A DNA stretch of 17,702 nt from Candidatus Lloydbacteria bacterium RIFCSPLOWO2_02_FULL_54_12 (GTDB lineage Bacteria > Patescibacteriota > Minisyncoccia > Phycocordibacterales > UBA6899). The notes beneath the pieces are model-generated. The model saw nothing but the letters and a program-made list of their open reading frames with translations. It was not told the DNA's origin and ran no database searches. The stretch's first letter is position 1, and the number at the start of each line of letters is the position of its first letter. Below are positions 1 through 6,095 of this stretch, piece after piece. The position numbers and the translations under genes are program-made. The stretch covers positions 1-17,702 of the forward strand of contig MHLS01000042.1 of assembly GCA_001819095.1 (NCBI GenBank). The letters run 5' to 3'.

Positions 1-2
1 AA

Positions 3-866
3 CGCCTGAAGACCCTCTTTATCACCAAGGAATGGGGGGGGCAATCGACCGTCTCCGAGGGCATCGAGAACTGGATCGGCACCGTGAACATCCCAGGCGC
101 CGAACTTGCGCAGGCGCTCAAGAAGCATCTTGAGGCATACAAGGCGGACATCGTCACGGTGAAGGAAGGCGAGCTGGTCGCGAAGGTCGCGAAGGTCGCG
201 AAGGCGGGAGAGGGCTTCGTGGTCACGACCGAAGACGGTGACACGTTCGAAACAAAGACCGTGCTCATCACCTCGGGAAGTCACCGGCGCAAACTGGAGA
301 TCCCCGGTGCGGCACAATTCGAGAACAAAGGCATCACCTATTGCGCATCATGCGACGGACCGCTCTTCGCGGGGAAGGATGTCGTGGTCGTCGGCGGCGG
401 CAATGCCGGCTTCGAAACGGCGGCGCAACTTCTCGCGTATGCGAAAAGCGTCACCCTGCTTCAGCGCGGCGTCGATTACCGTGCCGATCCGGTCACCGTC
501 CAAAAGGTGCTCGCGAACCCGAAGATGCACGGCATCACCAATACGGAGCTCGTCGAGGTAAAAGGCGATAAGTTCGTCACTACCCTCGTCTACAAAGACC
601 TTGCGGACGGGAAGAACAAGGGGATCTCCTGCGGGGGCATCTTTGTCGAGATCGGACTCGTTCCCGCGACGGAGTACGTGAAGGGTCTTGTGGAGTTAAA
701 CCAGTACGGCCAAATCGTCACCGACCCGCGCACGCAAGCGACAAAAACTTCGGGAATATGGGCGGCAGGCGACTGCACCGACGTGCTCTATCATCAGAAC
801 AATATCGCAGCGGGCGACGCAGTGAGGGCGCTCGAAGATATCTACATGCATCTCCACACAAAATAG
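3..866 (+). CDS. Thioredoxin reductase / AhpF-like FAD-dependent disulfide oxidoreductase (5' end outside window)
   Basis: The reading frame is open from the first bases of the window, so the N-terminus with the first FAD-binding GxGxxG is missing. What remains is the later FAD part (GGQ...IENWIG), the redox-active CxxC as YCASCDG (bases 342-353), a Rossmann NADPH motif VVGGGNAGFE just after it, and the C-terminal FAD motif IWAAGDCTD near base 770. Enzymes of this family move electrons from NADPH through FAD to a thioredoxin or peroxiredoxin-linked disulfide in the cytoplasm. The stretch YCxxCDGPLF and the ending AGDCT...Y-Q resemble the reductase part of AhpF more than classical TrxB, so the partner protein is uncertain. 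A 9-bp unit (GGTCGCGAA) occurs three times in a row at 176-202, giving the in-frame repeat KVAKVAK. A GTG at 84 is internal and not the true start. Confidence 0.9.
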   Translation, partial: RLKTLFITKEWGGQSTVSEGIENWIGTVNIPGAELAQALKKHLEAYKADIVTVKEGELVAKVAKVAKAGEGFVVTTEDGDTFETKTVLITSGSHRRKLEIPGAAQFENKGITYCASCDGPLFAGKDVVVVGGGNAGFETAAQLLAYAKSVTLLQRGVDYRADPVTVQKVLANPKMHGITNTELVEVKGDKFVTTLVYKDLADGKNKGISCGGIFVEIGLVPATEYVKGLVELNQYGQIVTDPRTQATKTSGIWAAGDCTDVLYHQNNIAAGDAVRALEDIYMHLHTK

Positions 867-881
867 CGGAGAGCCGACACA

Positions 882-936
882 ATTGTACAAGGTCGAACCT
901 TGAAGAGTTATTTCCTAAGGTTCGACCTTGTACAAT
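882..936. repeat. 20-bp perfect inverted repeat with self-palindromic arms
   Basis: The arms 882-901 and 917-936 are perfect reverse complements separated by 15 nt. Inside each arm lies a second palindrome: AAGGT-CGA-ACCTT (889-901) and AAGGT-TCG-ACCTT (917-929). The element sits 15 bp after the stop of the reductase gene. No T-run follows the hairpin on the + strand, so it is not a standard intrinsic terminator. It could stabilise the mRNA 3' end or be a pair of protein-binding sites. Confidence 0.8.
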
Positions 937-951
937 AAGATCTCCGGTTTC

Positions 952-983
952 AAAAAAAGCCCAAGGTCATCTGACCTCGGGCT
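952..983 (-). terminator. Intrinsic terminator of the S41 protease gene
   Basis: The hairpin arms 958-968 and 973-983 pair with a 4-nt loop and are followed, in the minus direction, by six Us (bases 957-952). One position (963/978) is an A/C mismatch on the + strand but a G-U pair in minus-strand RNA, which supports minus-strand use. It lies just downstream of the stop at 1003. Confidence 0.85.
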
Positions 984-1002
984 GTTTGAGCACGTTGCGC
1001 CG

Positions 1003-2652
1003 TTATTCGTCTTTGCCGCGCAGTTTTTTCATGAGCTCTTCTTGCTGCTTCACCTTTTCGTCTTCCTTGGTGGCATATTTCTTGTATGCCTCGAGCATGA
1101 GCACGCTCTCCGCAAAATGCGCCGAATTCGCATCTTTGATCGACGGCCGAGTCGGGGCATTCTGCATCGGGCCTCCGGAGCGAATGCTGTGTTCCAGCCC
1201 GCAGTCGGTGATCCGTTTGCCGTCCTTGTCTTTCGGATCAAAGCCGCGCTCGTAGACGATGTCCGGCGTGACGCCAAGGCACTGCACGTTGGTCCAGTCT
1301 TCCATGGTGCCGACGAGAAACTCGGCGGCGGTCACTTTGACCGCACTTCCGTCCCCGAGCGGAATGATGGTCTGCATCGACCCTTTCTGAAACGTCGGTG
1401 TGCCGGCGATGACCGCACGGCCCATATGTTTCATTCCGGCCGAGAAGATCTCCGACGCCGAAGCGGAACCGCCGTTGATCATGACCAGAATCGGGAGTCC
1501 GTTCGTGATGTCGCCGGGATGAATCTTGATATCACCCTGGCAATACACCTGACCGAGCATATCCCTGCGGCAAGGCTGGTACGGCGTGATCGACTGGCGA
1601 TCCCTCTGCAAAACGAAACTCTTTGCGTCGGTGAACAGATCAAGCAGGCAGTGCGCCTCGTGGAGGTAACCGCCCGGATCGCGCTCGACCGAGACGATAA
1701 GGCCGTCGAGTGCACCCGTAGCCGTAAGCTTCTTGTATGCCTCTTCGGTCCTCACGCACGCTTGTCCGTCGAATTGACGGCCATGAATCATGCCGTAACG
1801 CTTGTTGCCCTCGATGAGAAGGGCCGACTTCACCACTTGCGTATCGATGACGCCACGAGTGATGACGAATTCACGTTGCCCCGCTTCGCCGACGCGCTCC
1901 ACCAAGAGACGAACGGCTGTTCCCTTCACGCCGCGGATATCCTTCACCGCTTCGTTCACGGTCGCATAGGTCTCGATCGAACGCATTCCTTCTTTCGTAC
2001 CGTCTTTCGAGATGCCGACAATGAGGTCGCCCGGCAAAAGTCCCGCTTTCTCTCCCGGCGAACCTTCCATCGGATTGATTACGACGAGCGGATCTTTCTC
2101 GGTCTTCTTACCTCCGACCTCGACGCCGATACCGGAGAAACTGCCGGTCGACGACTGACGCATTTCCGTGAATTCTTCCACGCTGATGTAGCCGGAGTGC
2201 GGATCGAATGCGGAAGGAAGCGTGCGGTACACTTTCTCCATGCATTTTGCGAACTCACCACCGCGGCACGCACCCAAGATGCGCGCGTTCAGAAGATAGA
2301 CCTCGGCGGAGAGCGGATCGACAAGTTCGGCGGGAACTTCCATGAACCCGCTTTCCTTCGCTTTTTTCATTGCATCAGGAAACTGTTTTTCGATCTCCGC
2401 GGCCATCGTCTTCACGCAAGCGAGGTCCGACTGCGGTGCGGGATAGATGTTCCTGCAGACCACCGCTTCAATGTACACCGCCTTGTCGACGGCACTCGAT
2501 TCCGCTTGCGTGATCGCAACGCCCGCGCTGATCGCGTTCTGGATCAGGATCCGACCGGAGAACGGCCTCGACACTTCTGCACATGCCGACGTCACCGTAA
2601 CAAGAAACAGCACCACTGCAAGCGCGAAAGTACGACAAAAAGTCGTCTTCAT
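1003..2652 (-). CDS. Secreted S41 family C-terminal processing serine protease (CtpA/Prc-like)
   Basis: This 549-residue protein has an N-terminal signal peptide (residues 1-25, hydrophobic ALAVVLFLVTVTSACA with a possible SPase I site after ACA; a lipobox fit is poor). A helical N-terminal segment follows, then a PDZ domain at about 172-265 (GSFSGIGVEVG...GSPGEKAGLLPGDLIVGI), then the S41 catalytic core. The catalytic dyad fits Ser398 in GGSASASEIF and Lys423 in FQKGSMQ, the usual 25 residues apart; family members normally read GKGS where this one reads QKGS. The C-terminus (520-549) is charged and probably helical. Such proteases cleave C-terminal tails of envelope proteins. The core carries about ten cysteines, consistent with disulfides outside the cytoplasm. 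The start is the ATG at 2652 with a weak upstream AAGGAAG. The gene is monocistronic, with a terminator immediately downstream. Confidence 0.93.
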   Translation of the reverse strand: MKTTFCRTFALAVVLFLVTVTSACAEVSRPFSGRILIQNAISAGVAITQAESSAVDKAVYIEAVVCRNIYPAPQSDLACVKTMAAEIEKQFPDAMKKAKESGFMEVPAELVDPLSAEVYLLNARILGACRGGEFAKCMEKVYRTLPSAFDPHSGYISVEEFTEMRQSSTGSFSGIGVEVGGKKTEKDPLVVINPMEGSPGEKAGLLPGDLIVGISKDGTKEGMRSIETYATVNEAVKDIRGVKGTAVRLLVERVGEAGQREFVITRGVIDTQVVKSALLIEGNKRYGMIHGRQFDGQACVRTEEAYKKLTATGALDGLIVSVERDPGGYLHEAHCLLDLFTDAKSFVLQRDRQSITPYQPCRRDMLGQVYCQGDIKIHPGDITNGLPILVMINGGSASASEIFSAGMKHMGRAVIAGTPTFQKGSMQTIIPLGDGSAVKVTAAEFLVGTMEDWTNVQCLGVTPDIVYERGFDPKDKDGKRITDCGLEHSIRSGGPMQNAPTRPSIKDANSAHFAESVLMLEAYKKYATKEDEKVKQQEELMKKLRGKDE

Positions 2653-2824
2653 GAGACTTCCTTTTCAAAGAATGTGGCTCGTTGGGTTCTGTTTTAAACC
2701 TACATGCCCCCCCAAATAACGCAAGCGTCGGTGACCCGAAAGGTCGAGGCGCCGGAAAACGCCCATACCACAGGGACAGAAGGGTCTTCCCCTACGAGGT
2801 TTTGCAAAGCCAAAACAACACCAA

Positions 2825-2979
2825 GGTCTTCGACTCCTCTATCGGAAGCCACGTAGCGACCAAAATCTCTTGAGCGAAGCGATTAGAGATTGGAAGCACT
2901 CTTGTGGTGGTGGCTTCCTCCGCCCATGCAAAAACCCGCTCCCGCGGGTTTTCTTGTGGGCGGTAGAGGAGATTCGACC
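2825..2979. repeat. tRNA-Val-end nested inverted-repeat cassette, copy 1
   Basis: The order of parts is: GGTCTTCGACTCCTCTA (2825-2841), a hairpin with GGAAGCC/GGCTTCC arms, TCCGCCC (2919-2925), a central 9-bp hairpin (2931-2952), then GTGGGCGGTAGAGGAG (2956-2971) and ATTCGACC. The outer parts are reverse complements of each other. They match the T-arm and acceptor 3' strand of tRNA-Val(GAC). The 16-mer at 2956-2971 is identical to 3146-3161. Confidence 0.65.
2931..2952. terminator. Bidirectional terminator-like hairpin
   Basis: AAAACCCGC and GCGGGTTTT form a perfect 9-bp stem with the loop TCCC. T-rich sequence lies on both sides, so it could act in either direction. It is the centre of the first tRNA-Val-end cassette. 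Confidence 0.6.
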
Positions 2980-3047
2980 ATTACATGGTCAGTACCCGTT
3001 TCCCATCCCGCTTTCATTTCAGAAAACTCAGCGGGATGTGGGAGAAC

Positions 3048-3170
3048 GGCTTCGACTCCTCTACGGAAGCCAAGCAGTTGGCTTCCTCCCGCCCGGATTA
3101 GTAGATACAAAATACTCGCCAAAAAAGCGAGTATTTTGTATCTAAGTGGGCGGTAGAGGAGTCGAACCTC
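3048..3170. repeat. tRNA-Val-end nested inverted-repeat cassette, copy 2
   Basis: The same order of parts as copy 1 is seen: GGCTTCGACTCCTCTAC (3048-3064), a GGAAGCCAA-GCAG-TTGGCTTCC hairpin (3063-3084), CCGCCC (3089-3094), a central 18-bp hairpin (3102-3144), then GTGGGCGGTAGAGGAGTCGA (3146-3165). The right outer part is the real 3' end of tRNA-Val(GAC). The left outer part is its inverted copy, interrupted by the small hairpin. Confidence 0.65.
3102..3144. repeat. 18-bp perfect inverted repeat downstream of tRNA-Val(GAC)
   Basis: TAGATACAAAATACTCGC (3102-3119) and its exact reverse complement (3127-3144) flank the 7-nt loop CAAAAAA. In the minus-strand transcript this hairpin begins 2 nt after the tRNA discriminator base, and its loop is U-rich. 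It may act in tRNA 3'-end processing or termination. There is no T-run after it in the minus direction. Confidence 0.75.
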
Positions 3171-3219
3171 TGACATCTACTACGTCAAAGTAGCGCTCTA
3201 CCAACTGAGCTAACCGCCC
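3147..3219 (-). tRNA. tRNA-Val(GAC)
   Basis: A complete cloverleaf reads on the minus strand: acceptor GGGCGGT/ACCGCCC, D-arm GCTC...GAGC, anticodon stem CTACT/AGTAG with loop TTGACGT giving anticodon GAC (bases 3186-3184), T-arm AGAGG-TTCGACT-CCTCT, discriminator A. No CCA is encoded. The acceptor stem is identical to that of the divergent tRNA-Val at 3362. Confidence 0.95.
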
Positions 3220-3229
3220 ATCACGAGAG

Positions 3230-3258
3230 ATACTAACAAAAATTTCTCCGGTCGACAA
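3230..3258 (-). promoter_or_regulatory. Promoter of tRNA-Val(GAC)
   Basis: On the minus strand TTGTCG (3258-3253) and TAGTAT (3235-3230) are separated by 17 bp. The expected transcription start is a few bases before the tRNA 5' end at 3219. Confidence 0.6.
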
Positions 3259-3319
3259 GAAACGGCTGTCCGATCGGAAGAGAGATTCCATGCGATACGC
3301 TCGTCGCTGTTCCCGCCCT

Positions 3320-3347
3320 TTGACCACCCCCCTCTTTGTGTTAGCAT
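3320..3347 (+). promoter_or_regulatory. Promoter of tRNA-Val(CAC)
   Basis: TTGACC (3320-3325) and TAGCAT (3342-3347) are 16 bp apart. They place the start about 8 nt before the tRNA at 3362. Confidence 0.55.
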
Positions 3348-3361
3348 TTGAAAATCTCTAA

Positions 3362-3435
3362 GGGCGGTTAGCTCAGCTGGTTAGAGCACTGCATTCACAT
3401 TGCAGGGGTCACTGGTTCGAATCCAGTACCGCCCA
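3362..3435 (+). tRNA. tRNA-Val(CAC)
   Basis: The cloverleaf is complete: acceptor GGGCGGT/ACCGCCC, anticodon stem CTGCA/TGCAG with loop TTCACAT giving anticodon CAC, T-arm ACTGG-TTCGAAT-CCAGT, discriminator A. No CCA is encoded. It stands back to back with tRNA-Val(GAC), 142 bp away. Confidence 0.95.
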
Positions 3436-3458
3436 CAACAGTCGCCGGATCGGGATAC

Positions 3459-3483
3459 AAAAAACACCGCGCGGTGCGGTGTT
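3459..3483 (-). terminator. Terminator of the secreted unknown gene
   Basis: AACACCGC (3463-3470) and GCGGTGTT (3476-3483) pair with a 5-nt loop. The A-run 3459-3464 gives a U-run in the minus transcript. It lies just after the stop of the gene at 3492. Confidence 0.8.
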
Positions 3484-3491
3484 TCATAATG

Positions 3492-4385
3492 CTATTCTTC
3501 CACCACCGGCCGCTTCATCTTGTCGCCGATGATAATAAGCACGTTCTCACCGGTCAAGCCCGGGAAGACCAACCCTTCGGGCGATTCGTACTTCTTCAGA
3601 TCGTGATTATAGACATATGAGCTGCGCCAAGGGAAACAAAAGAGCGGTTCGGCAAAGTTCGTATTATCCCTCGTCGTCGTCTTTGGAATGTCGGCACTTT
3701 TGTAAAGACACGTCTTGAATTCAAGCGAGACGTTGTACGCGGTACCGTTCACCACCAGCGCCTCTTGCGGATTGTCGTCCACATAAAGGCGCGGCACCTT
3801 GAGTTGCGACCGGTCTTGGCGGTAGATATTCTCGTCTTGCGTAAGCCACGGCGGCGGCAAGATCGCGTTCTGCCAACGATACCAATAATGTTGCGGCATC
3901 CCTTCGATACTCATGTAAGTCGGGCTCGTACTGCCGGCGTCGATGATCCACTCGGGAATCTTGTACACAAGCCATTGGTCGAAATTGCCGAGCGCGCCGT
4001 CGTAAGTGACCTCGGTCTTCCCCGTCACCGGATCCTTCCGCGAGGTGAACACGGAACCGCGGATGAACTGGACGAAGGCGTATTTTTCCAGCGTCGCGAA
4101 TGTCGCCGTCTCGTAGGTGGCGTACGTGAGCGTGAAATACTGGTACTCGTCTTTCCCGATCTTGAGCCGATAATCCTCGGTCACAAATAGCAGGCGCCGG
4201 AGGTCGCAGGTGTCGCGACGCTCGCACTCGCCGAGCGGGACGTCCACCGTCGTACTCTTAAGAAGCGTGAGCGGGCTTGCGCTTTCTTTTTTTGCGGGCG
4301 GCGGCGACCGTTGTGCCGCGGAAACACTGCCACAGAACAAAAGTAACGCGGCGAGTAGTACGCCGAACATTCGAAGAATATGCAT
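3492..4385 (-). CDS. Secreted protein of unknown function, 297 aa
   Basis: I do not recognise a family. The ATG at 4385 is chosen because GGAG stands 5 nt before it; an in-frame ATG at 4424 has no such site and would give the signal peptide an unusual leader. The first 24 residues (MHILRMFGVLLAALLLFCGSVSA region) form a clear signal peptide, with likely cleavage after VSA or SAA. The mature part starts with a Pro/Lys/Ser-rich linker, then continues as a globular domain rich in Tyr and Trp (for example MPQHYWYRWQNAILPPPW near 163-180). It has five cysteines that could form disulfides (C54, C60, C226, C250 in the mature part, and C18 in the signal). No catalytic motif stands out. It is probably exported or surface-associated and appears monocistronic with its own terminator. 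Confidence 0.8.
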   Translation of the reverse strand: MHILRMFGVLLAALLLFCGSVSAAQRSPPPAKKESASPLTLLKSTTVDVPLGECERRDTCDLRRLLFVTEDYRLKIGKDEYQYFTLTYATYETATFATLEKYAFVQFIRGSVFTSRKDPVTGKTEVTYDGALGNFDQWLVYKIPEWIIDAGSTSPTYMSIEGMPQHYWYRWQNAILPPPWLTQDENIYRQDRSQLKVPRLYVDDNPQEALVVNGTAYNVSLEFKTCLYKSADIPKTTTRDNTNFAEPLFCFPWRSSYVYNHDLKKYESPEGLVFPGLTGENVLIIIGDKMKRPVVEE

Positions 4386-4489
4386 GGATGCTCCGACAAA
4401 AAATATCAACGTACCAACCTTCATTCATGGTATGGCCTATAAAGTTGGGGGCAAGATTGACTCCGGCAAGTAGAGTGTCGTGGAAATAG

Positions 4490-4518
4490 TTGACAAATAT
4501 CTCTATATGATTTATGAT
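4490..4518 (+). promoter_or_regulatory. Near-consensus sigma70-type promoter
   Basis: TTGACA (4490-4495, perfect) is followed after 17 bp by TATGAT (4513-4518, 5 of 6). The expected start near 4525 leaves a leader of about 34 nt before the ATG at 4559. This is the best-matching promoter in the window. Confidence 0.85.
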
Positions 4519-4558
4519 GAAATTGGTTTTTCTTTCCACACGACACCGAAAGGACTCA

Positions 4559-5188
4559 ATGACAGCAAACGTAGCCACTACGGAACAAACGACATTGCGA
4601 AACTGGATCAATGTCGTATACGGACTTTTTGGCGGAGAACCGCTCCCCCGTGAGCGCTTTCCTCAAGACTCATGGCGGGCGATCGCCGACCTCGTCCACT
4701 ACAACAAGGGGAACCCGCTGGTCGCCGAAGCGGTTCGCCGGCATCCCGACCTTATCCCGCGGTGTTTTACTATCCTCACCGTGCTCTACGGAGCGTACAC
4801 GAGTGAACCCAGCAGGGTGAGCATCCTCAAGGACCTCGTCTCCATGCTGGGGAAAGATCTGGTGGAGGAAGAGCGGCGCGTCCTCGAATACGCACAGACG
4901 AAAGGATCCGGCTCGTTCTTTCCCGAACTGTACAAAGTCCAAGAGAAGATCCGCGAAATCTACGCAACGCCGCGTTTCAACCGTGCGGTGCTTCCACCGA
5001 CGCCGTACCATGCGTACGCACTCCACGTCCTCAACAGCTACGACATGCTCGGGAAGAATACGACCACCGACCTAATCTTCGGGCAACTCTTCGCCCACCA
5101 CAGCCGGATGGAAAGCATCGTCCAACTCGCGCGGCGCCCCGATCTGGAGGAGGGAGTGGAACCCAACAATGGTCCTACGTTCCACTGA
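4559..5188 (+). CDS. Hypothetical protein, 209 aa
   Basis: No family is recognised. The start at 4559 follows AAAGGA with about 4-5 nt spacing and lies downstream of the strong promoter; an in-frame ATG at 4514 falls inside the -10 box and is ruled out. The protein has no signal peptide and no membrane segment, so it is probably cytoplasmic. It appears mostly helical, with charged stretches such as LVEEERRVLEYAQ and ELYKVQEKIREIY, and ends in a Glu/Asn/Pro tail. A terminator follows directly, so this is a single-gene transcription unit. The consensus promoter suggests high expression, which is an inference. Confidence 0.8.
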   Translation: MTANVATTEQTTLRNWINVVYGLFGGEPLPRERFPQDSWRAIADLVHYNKGNPLVAEAVRRHPDLIPRCFTILTVLYGAYTSEPSRVSILKDLVSMLGKDLVEEERRVLEYAQTKGSGSFFPELYKVQEKIREIYATPRFNRAVLPPTPYHAYALHVLNSYDMLGKNTTTDLIFGQLFAHHSRMESIVQLARRPDLEEGVEPNNGPTFH

Positions 5189-5207
5189 ACCGAACAGGAC
5201 CGACAGA

Positions 5208-5234
5208 CTGCCAGCGAGAGTTGGCGGTTTTTTT
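5208..5234 (+). terminator. Intrinsic terminator
   Basis: CTGCCAGC (5208-5215) and GTTGGCGG (5220-5227) form an 8-bp stem, with G-U pairs, around the GAGA loop. Seven Ts follow. It terminates the gene ending at 5188. Confidence 0.9.
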
Positions 5235-5305
5235 ATGAGCCTACTTAGTACTCAATGGAACCAGCTCGTCATGGAAATGGAGGCGTGGAGGAGTATTGGG
5301 GTGAC
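5235..5305 (+). repeat. 71-bp direct repeat, copy 1
   Basis: This copy begins at the base after the terminator T-run. It differs from the copy at 5966-6036 at 6 of 71 positions, all in the first 37; the last 34 bases are identical. It contains a short open frame (5235-5324, 29 codons, starting MSLLSTQWNQLV and containing MEAWRSIGVT). No ribosome binding site precedes it. The differences fall mostly at first and second codon positions, so coding is not supported by this comparison. Confidence 0.85.
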
Positions 5306-5383
5306 AGGCCCCACAAAAAATTGACGAATGGAGACAAATATGATTACCTTCCTCTCAGAGTAAAATTCCAAAATCATATTAAC

Positions 5384-5389
5384 AAGGAG
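5384..5389 (+). promoter_or_regulatory. Strong Shine-Dalgarno site deciding the start at 5396
   Basis: AAGGAG lies 6 nt before the ATG at 5396. This rules out the longer frame from 5255, whose first residues come from the direct repeat. Confidence 0.85.
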
Positions 5390-5395
5390 TGGAAG

Positions 5396-5923
5396 ATGAT
5401 TGCCTCGCTCAAGCGACTCTTCGGAGTTTCCGATGTTGTCTCGTCGCCCAAAAGTATCACCGTTGATTACGATTCCCCAATCTACATTCCAAGGGGTGCG
5501 AGCAGTGTTGGCAGACACGAACCTCTCGGTTGTGGGAAAATGGAGTTTGATTTTTCCCATATCAAATTGCTGGAAATCCCTTTCGGAATGAGTGGTGCTG
5601 CTTATATATCCGGAGCACCTCAAGATACTCGGTTTTGCGATGCCAAGGTCTTAGACGCCTTCACTTTTGGCAACACAAAGGAAAATCGGCTGATTGATCC
5701 GAAAACGACCCGCAATCTAATCGCACAGCTTGGTACAGGAACGGGGCCGGTGTACTTCTTTGGCACAACGTTCAATGTCGGTGGCGAAGAAAGAGAAGCC
5801 ATCTCCGTGCTCAATCGTGGCTCCTTGCCAGCCCTGCGCTATCTCGTGAGACTGGAAGAGCCAATCACATGTTTGGAGTTGCAACCCAGTCCGGTAAACT
5901 TCGCCGCAGTGTACGTGAACTAA
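5396..5923 (+). CDS. Hypothetical protein between 71-bp direct repeats, 175 aa
   Basis: No family is recognised. The start is fixed by AAGGAG 6 nt upstream. The protein starts MIASLKRLFGVSD and has no signal peptide or membrane segment. It is rich in beta-prone and Gly/Thr/Phe stretches (GTGTGPVYFFGTTFNVGG near residues 114-129), suggesting a compact beta-rich cytoplasmic domain. The gene has a weak terminator directly after it and lies between the two 71-bp repeats, so repeat, gene and terminator together look like one unit of about 731 bp. Base composition is more AT-rich than that of the housekeeping genes nearby, consistent with an accessory or acquired gene. The function cannot be stated. 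Confidence 0.75.
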   Translation: MIASLKRLFGVSDVVSSPKSITVDYDSPIYIPRGASSVGRHEPLGCGKMEFDFSHIKLLEIPFGMSGAAYISGAPQDTRFCDAKVLDAFTFGNTKENRLIDPKTTRNLIAQLGTGTGPVYFFGTTFNVGGEEREAISVLNRGSLPALRYLVRLEEPITCLELQPSPVNFAAVYVN

Positions 5924-5937
5924 TCTCGTTCATATTT

Positions 5938-5961
5938 GCCCACTACCAAGCGGGCTTTTTT
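5938..5961 (+). terminator. Intrinsic terminator
   Basis: GCCCAC (5938-5943) and GCGGGC (5950-5955) pair with one A/C mismatch around TACCAA, followed by six Ts. It ends the gene that stops at 5923. Confidence 0.75.
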
Positions 5962-5965
5962 ATTT

Positions 5966-6036
5966 ATGACCCTACTTAGTGCTGAATGGAACCAGTTGGT
6001 CGTGGAAATGGAGGCGTGGAGGAGTATTGGGGTGAC
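5966..6036 (+). repeat. 71-bp direct repeat, copy 2
   Basis: This copy has the same length as copy 1 and also starts just after a terminator T-run. Its short open frame (5966-6070, 34 codons) starts MTLLSAEWNQLV and diverges from copy 1 after SIGVT. It faces the 3' end of the minus-strand HD-domain gene. Confidence 0.85.
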
Positions 6037-6095
6037 GCCTGGGACACATGTGTTACTTTTTTGCGCTTGATTGGCAAGCCAAATACTTACTTTTT

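Larger units (their letters stand above)
2653..3146. other. Non-coding region made of consecutive hairpins
   Basis: No credible gene is seen in these 494 bases. From about 2825 the DNA is almost entirely inverted repeats: 2842-2919 (GGAAGCCAC/GTGGCTTCC), 2931-2952, 2976-2990 (GACCAT-TAC-ATGGTC), 3003-3043 (ATCCCGCT/AGCGGGAT), 3063-3084 (GGAAGCCAA-GCAG-TTGGCTTCC) and 3102-3144. The first 170 bases (2653-2824) contain the upstream region of the S41 protease gene and no clear promoter consensus. Confidence 0.7.

Noticed and set aside
928..2697. A 589-codon open frame on the + strand antisense to the S41 protease gene
   Set aside because: It has the His/Arg-rich composition of a shadow frame in a GC-rich gene, contains the protease terminator, and shows no domain. 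The minus-strand frame has a signal peptide, PDZ domain and catalytic motifs.
4514..4558. Longer start for the 4559 gene
   Set aside because: That ATG overlaps the -10 box of the promoter.
5255..5395. Longer start for the 5396 gene, adding 47 residues
   Set aside because: The extra residues come from the 71-bp repeat in a frame also present in copy 2. A strong Shine-Dalgarno site fits the ATG at 5396.
6044..6053. 10-bp palindrome ACACATGTGT
   Set aside because: It is short, single, and not placed at a promoter. It could occur by chance.
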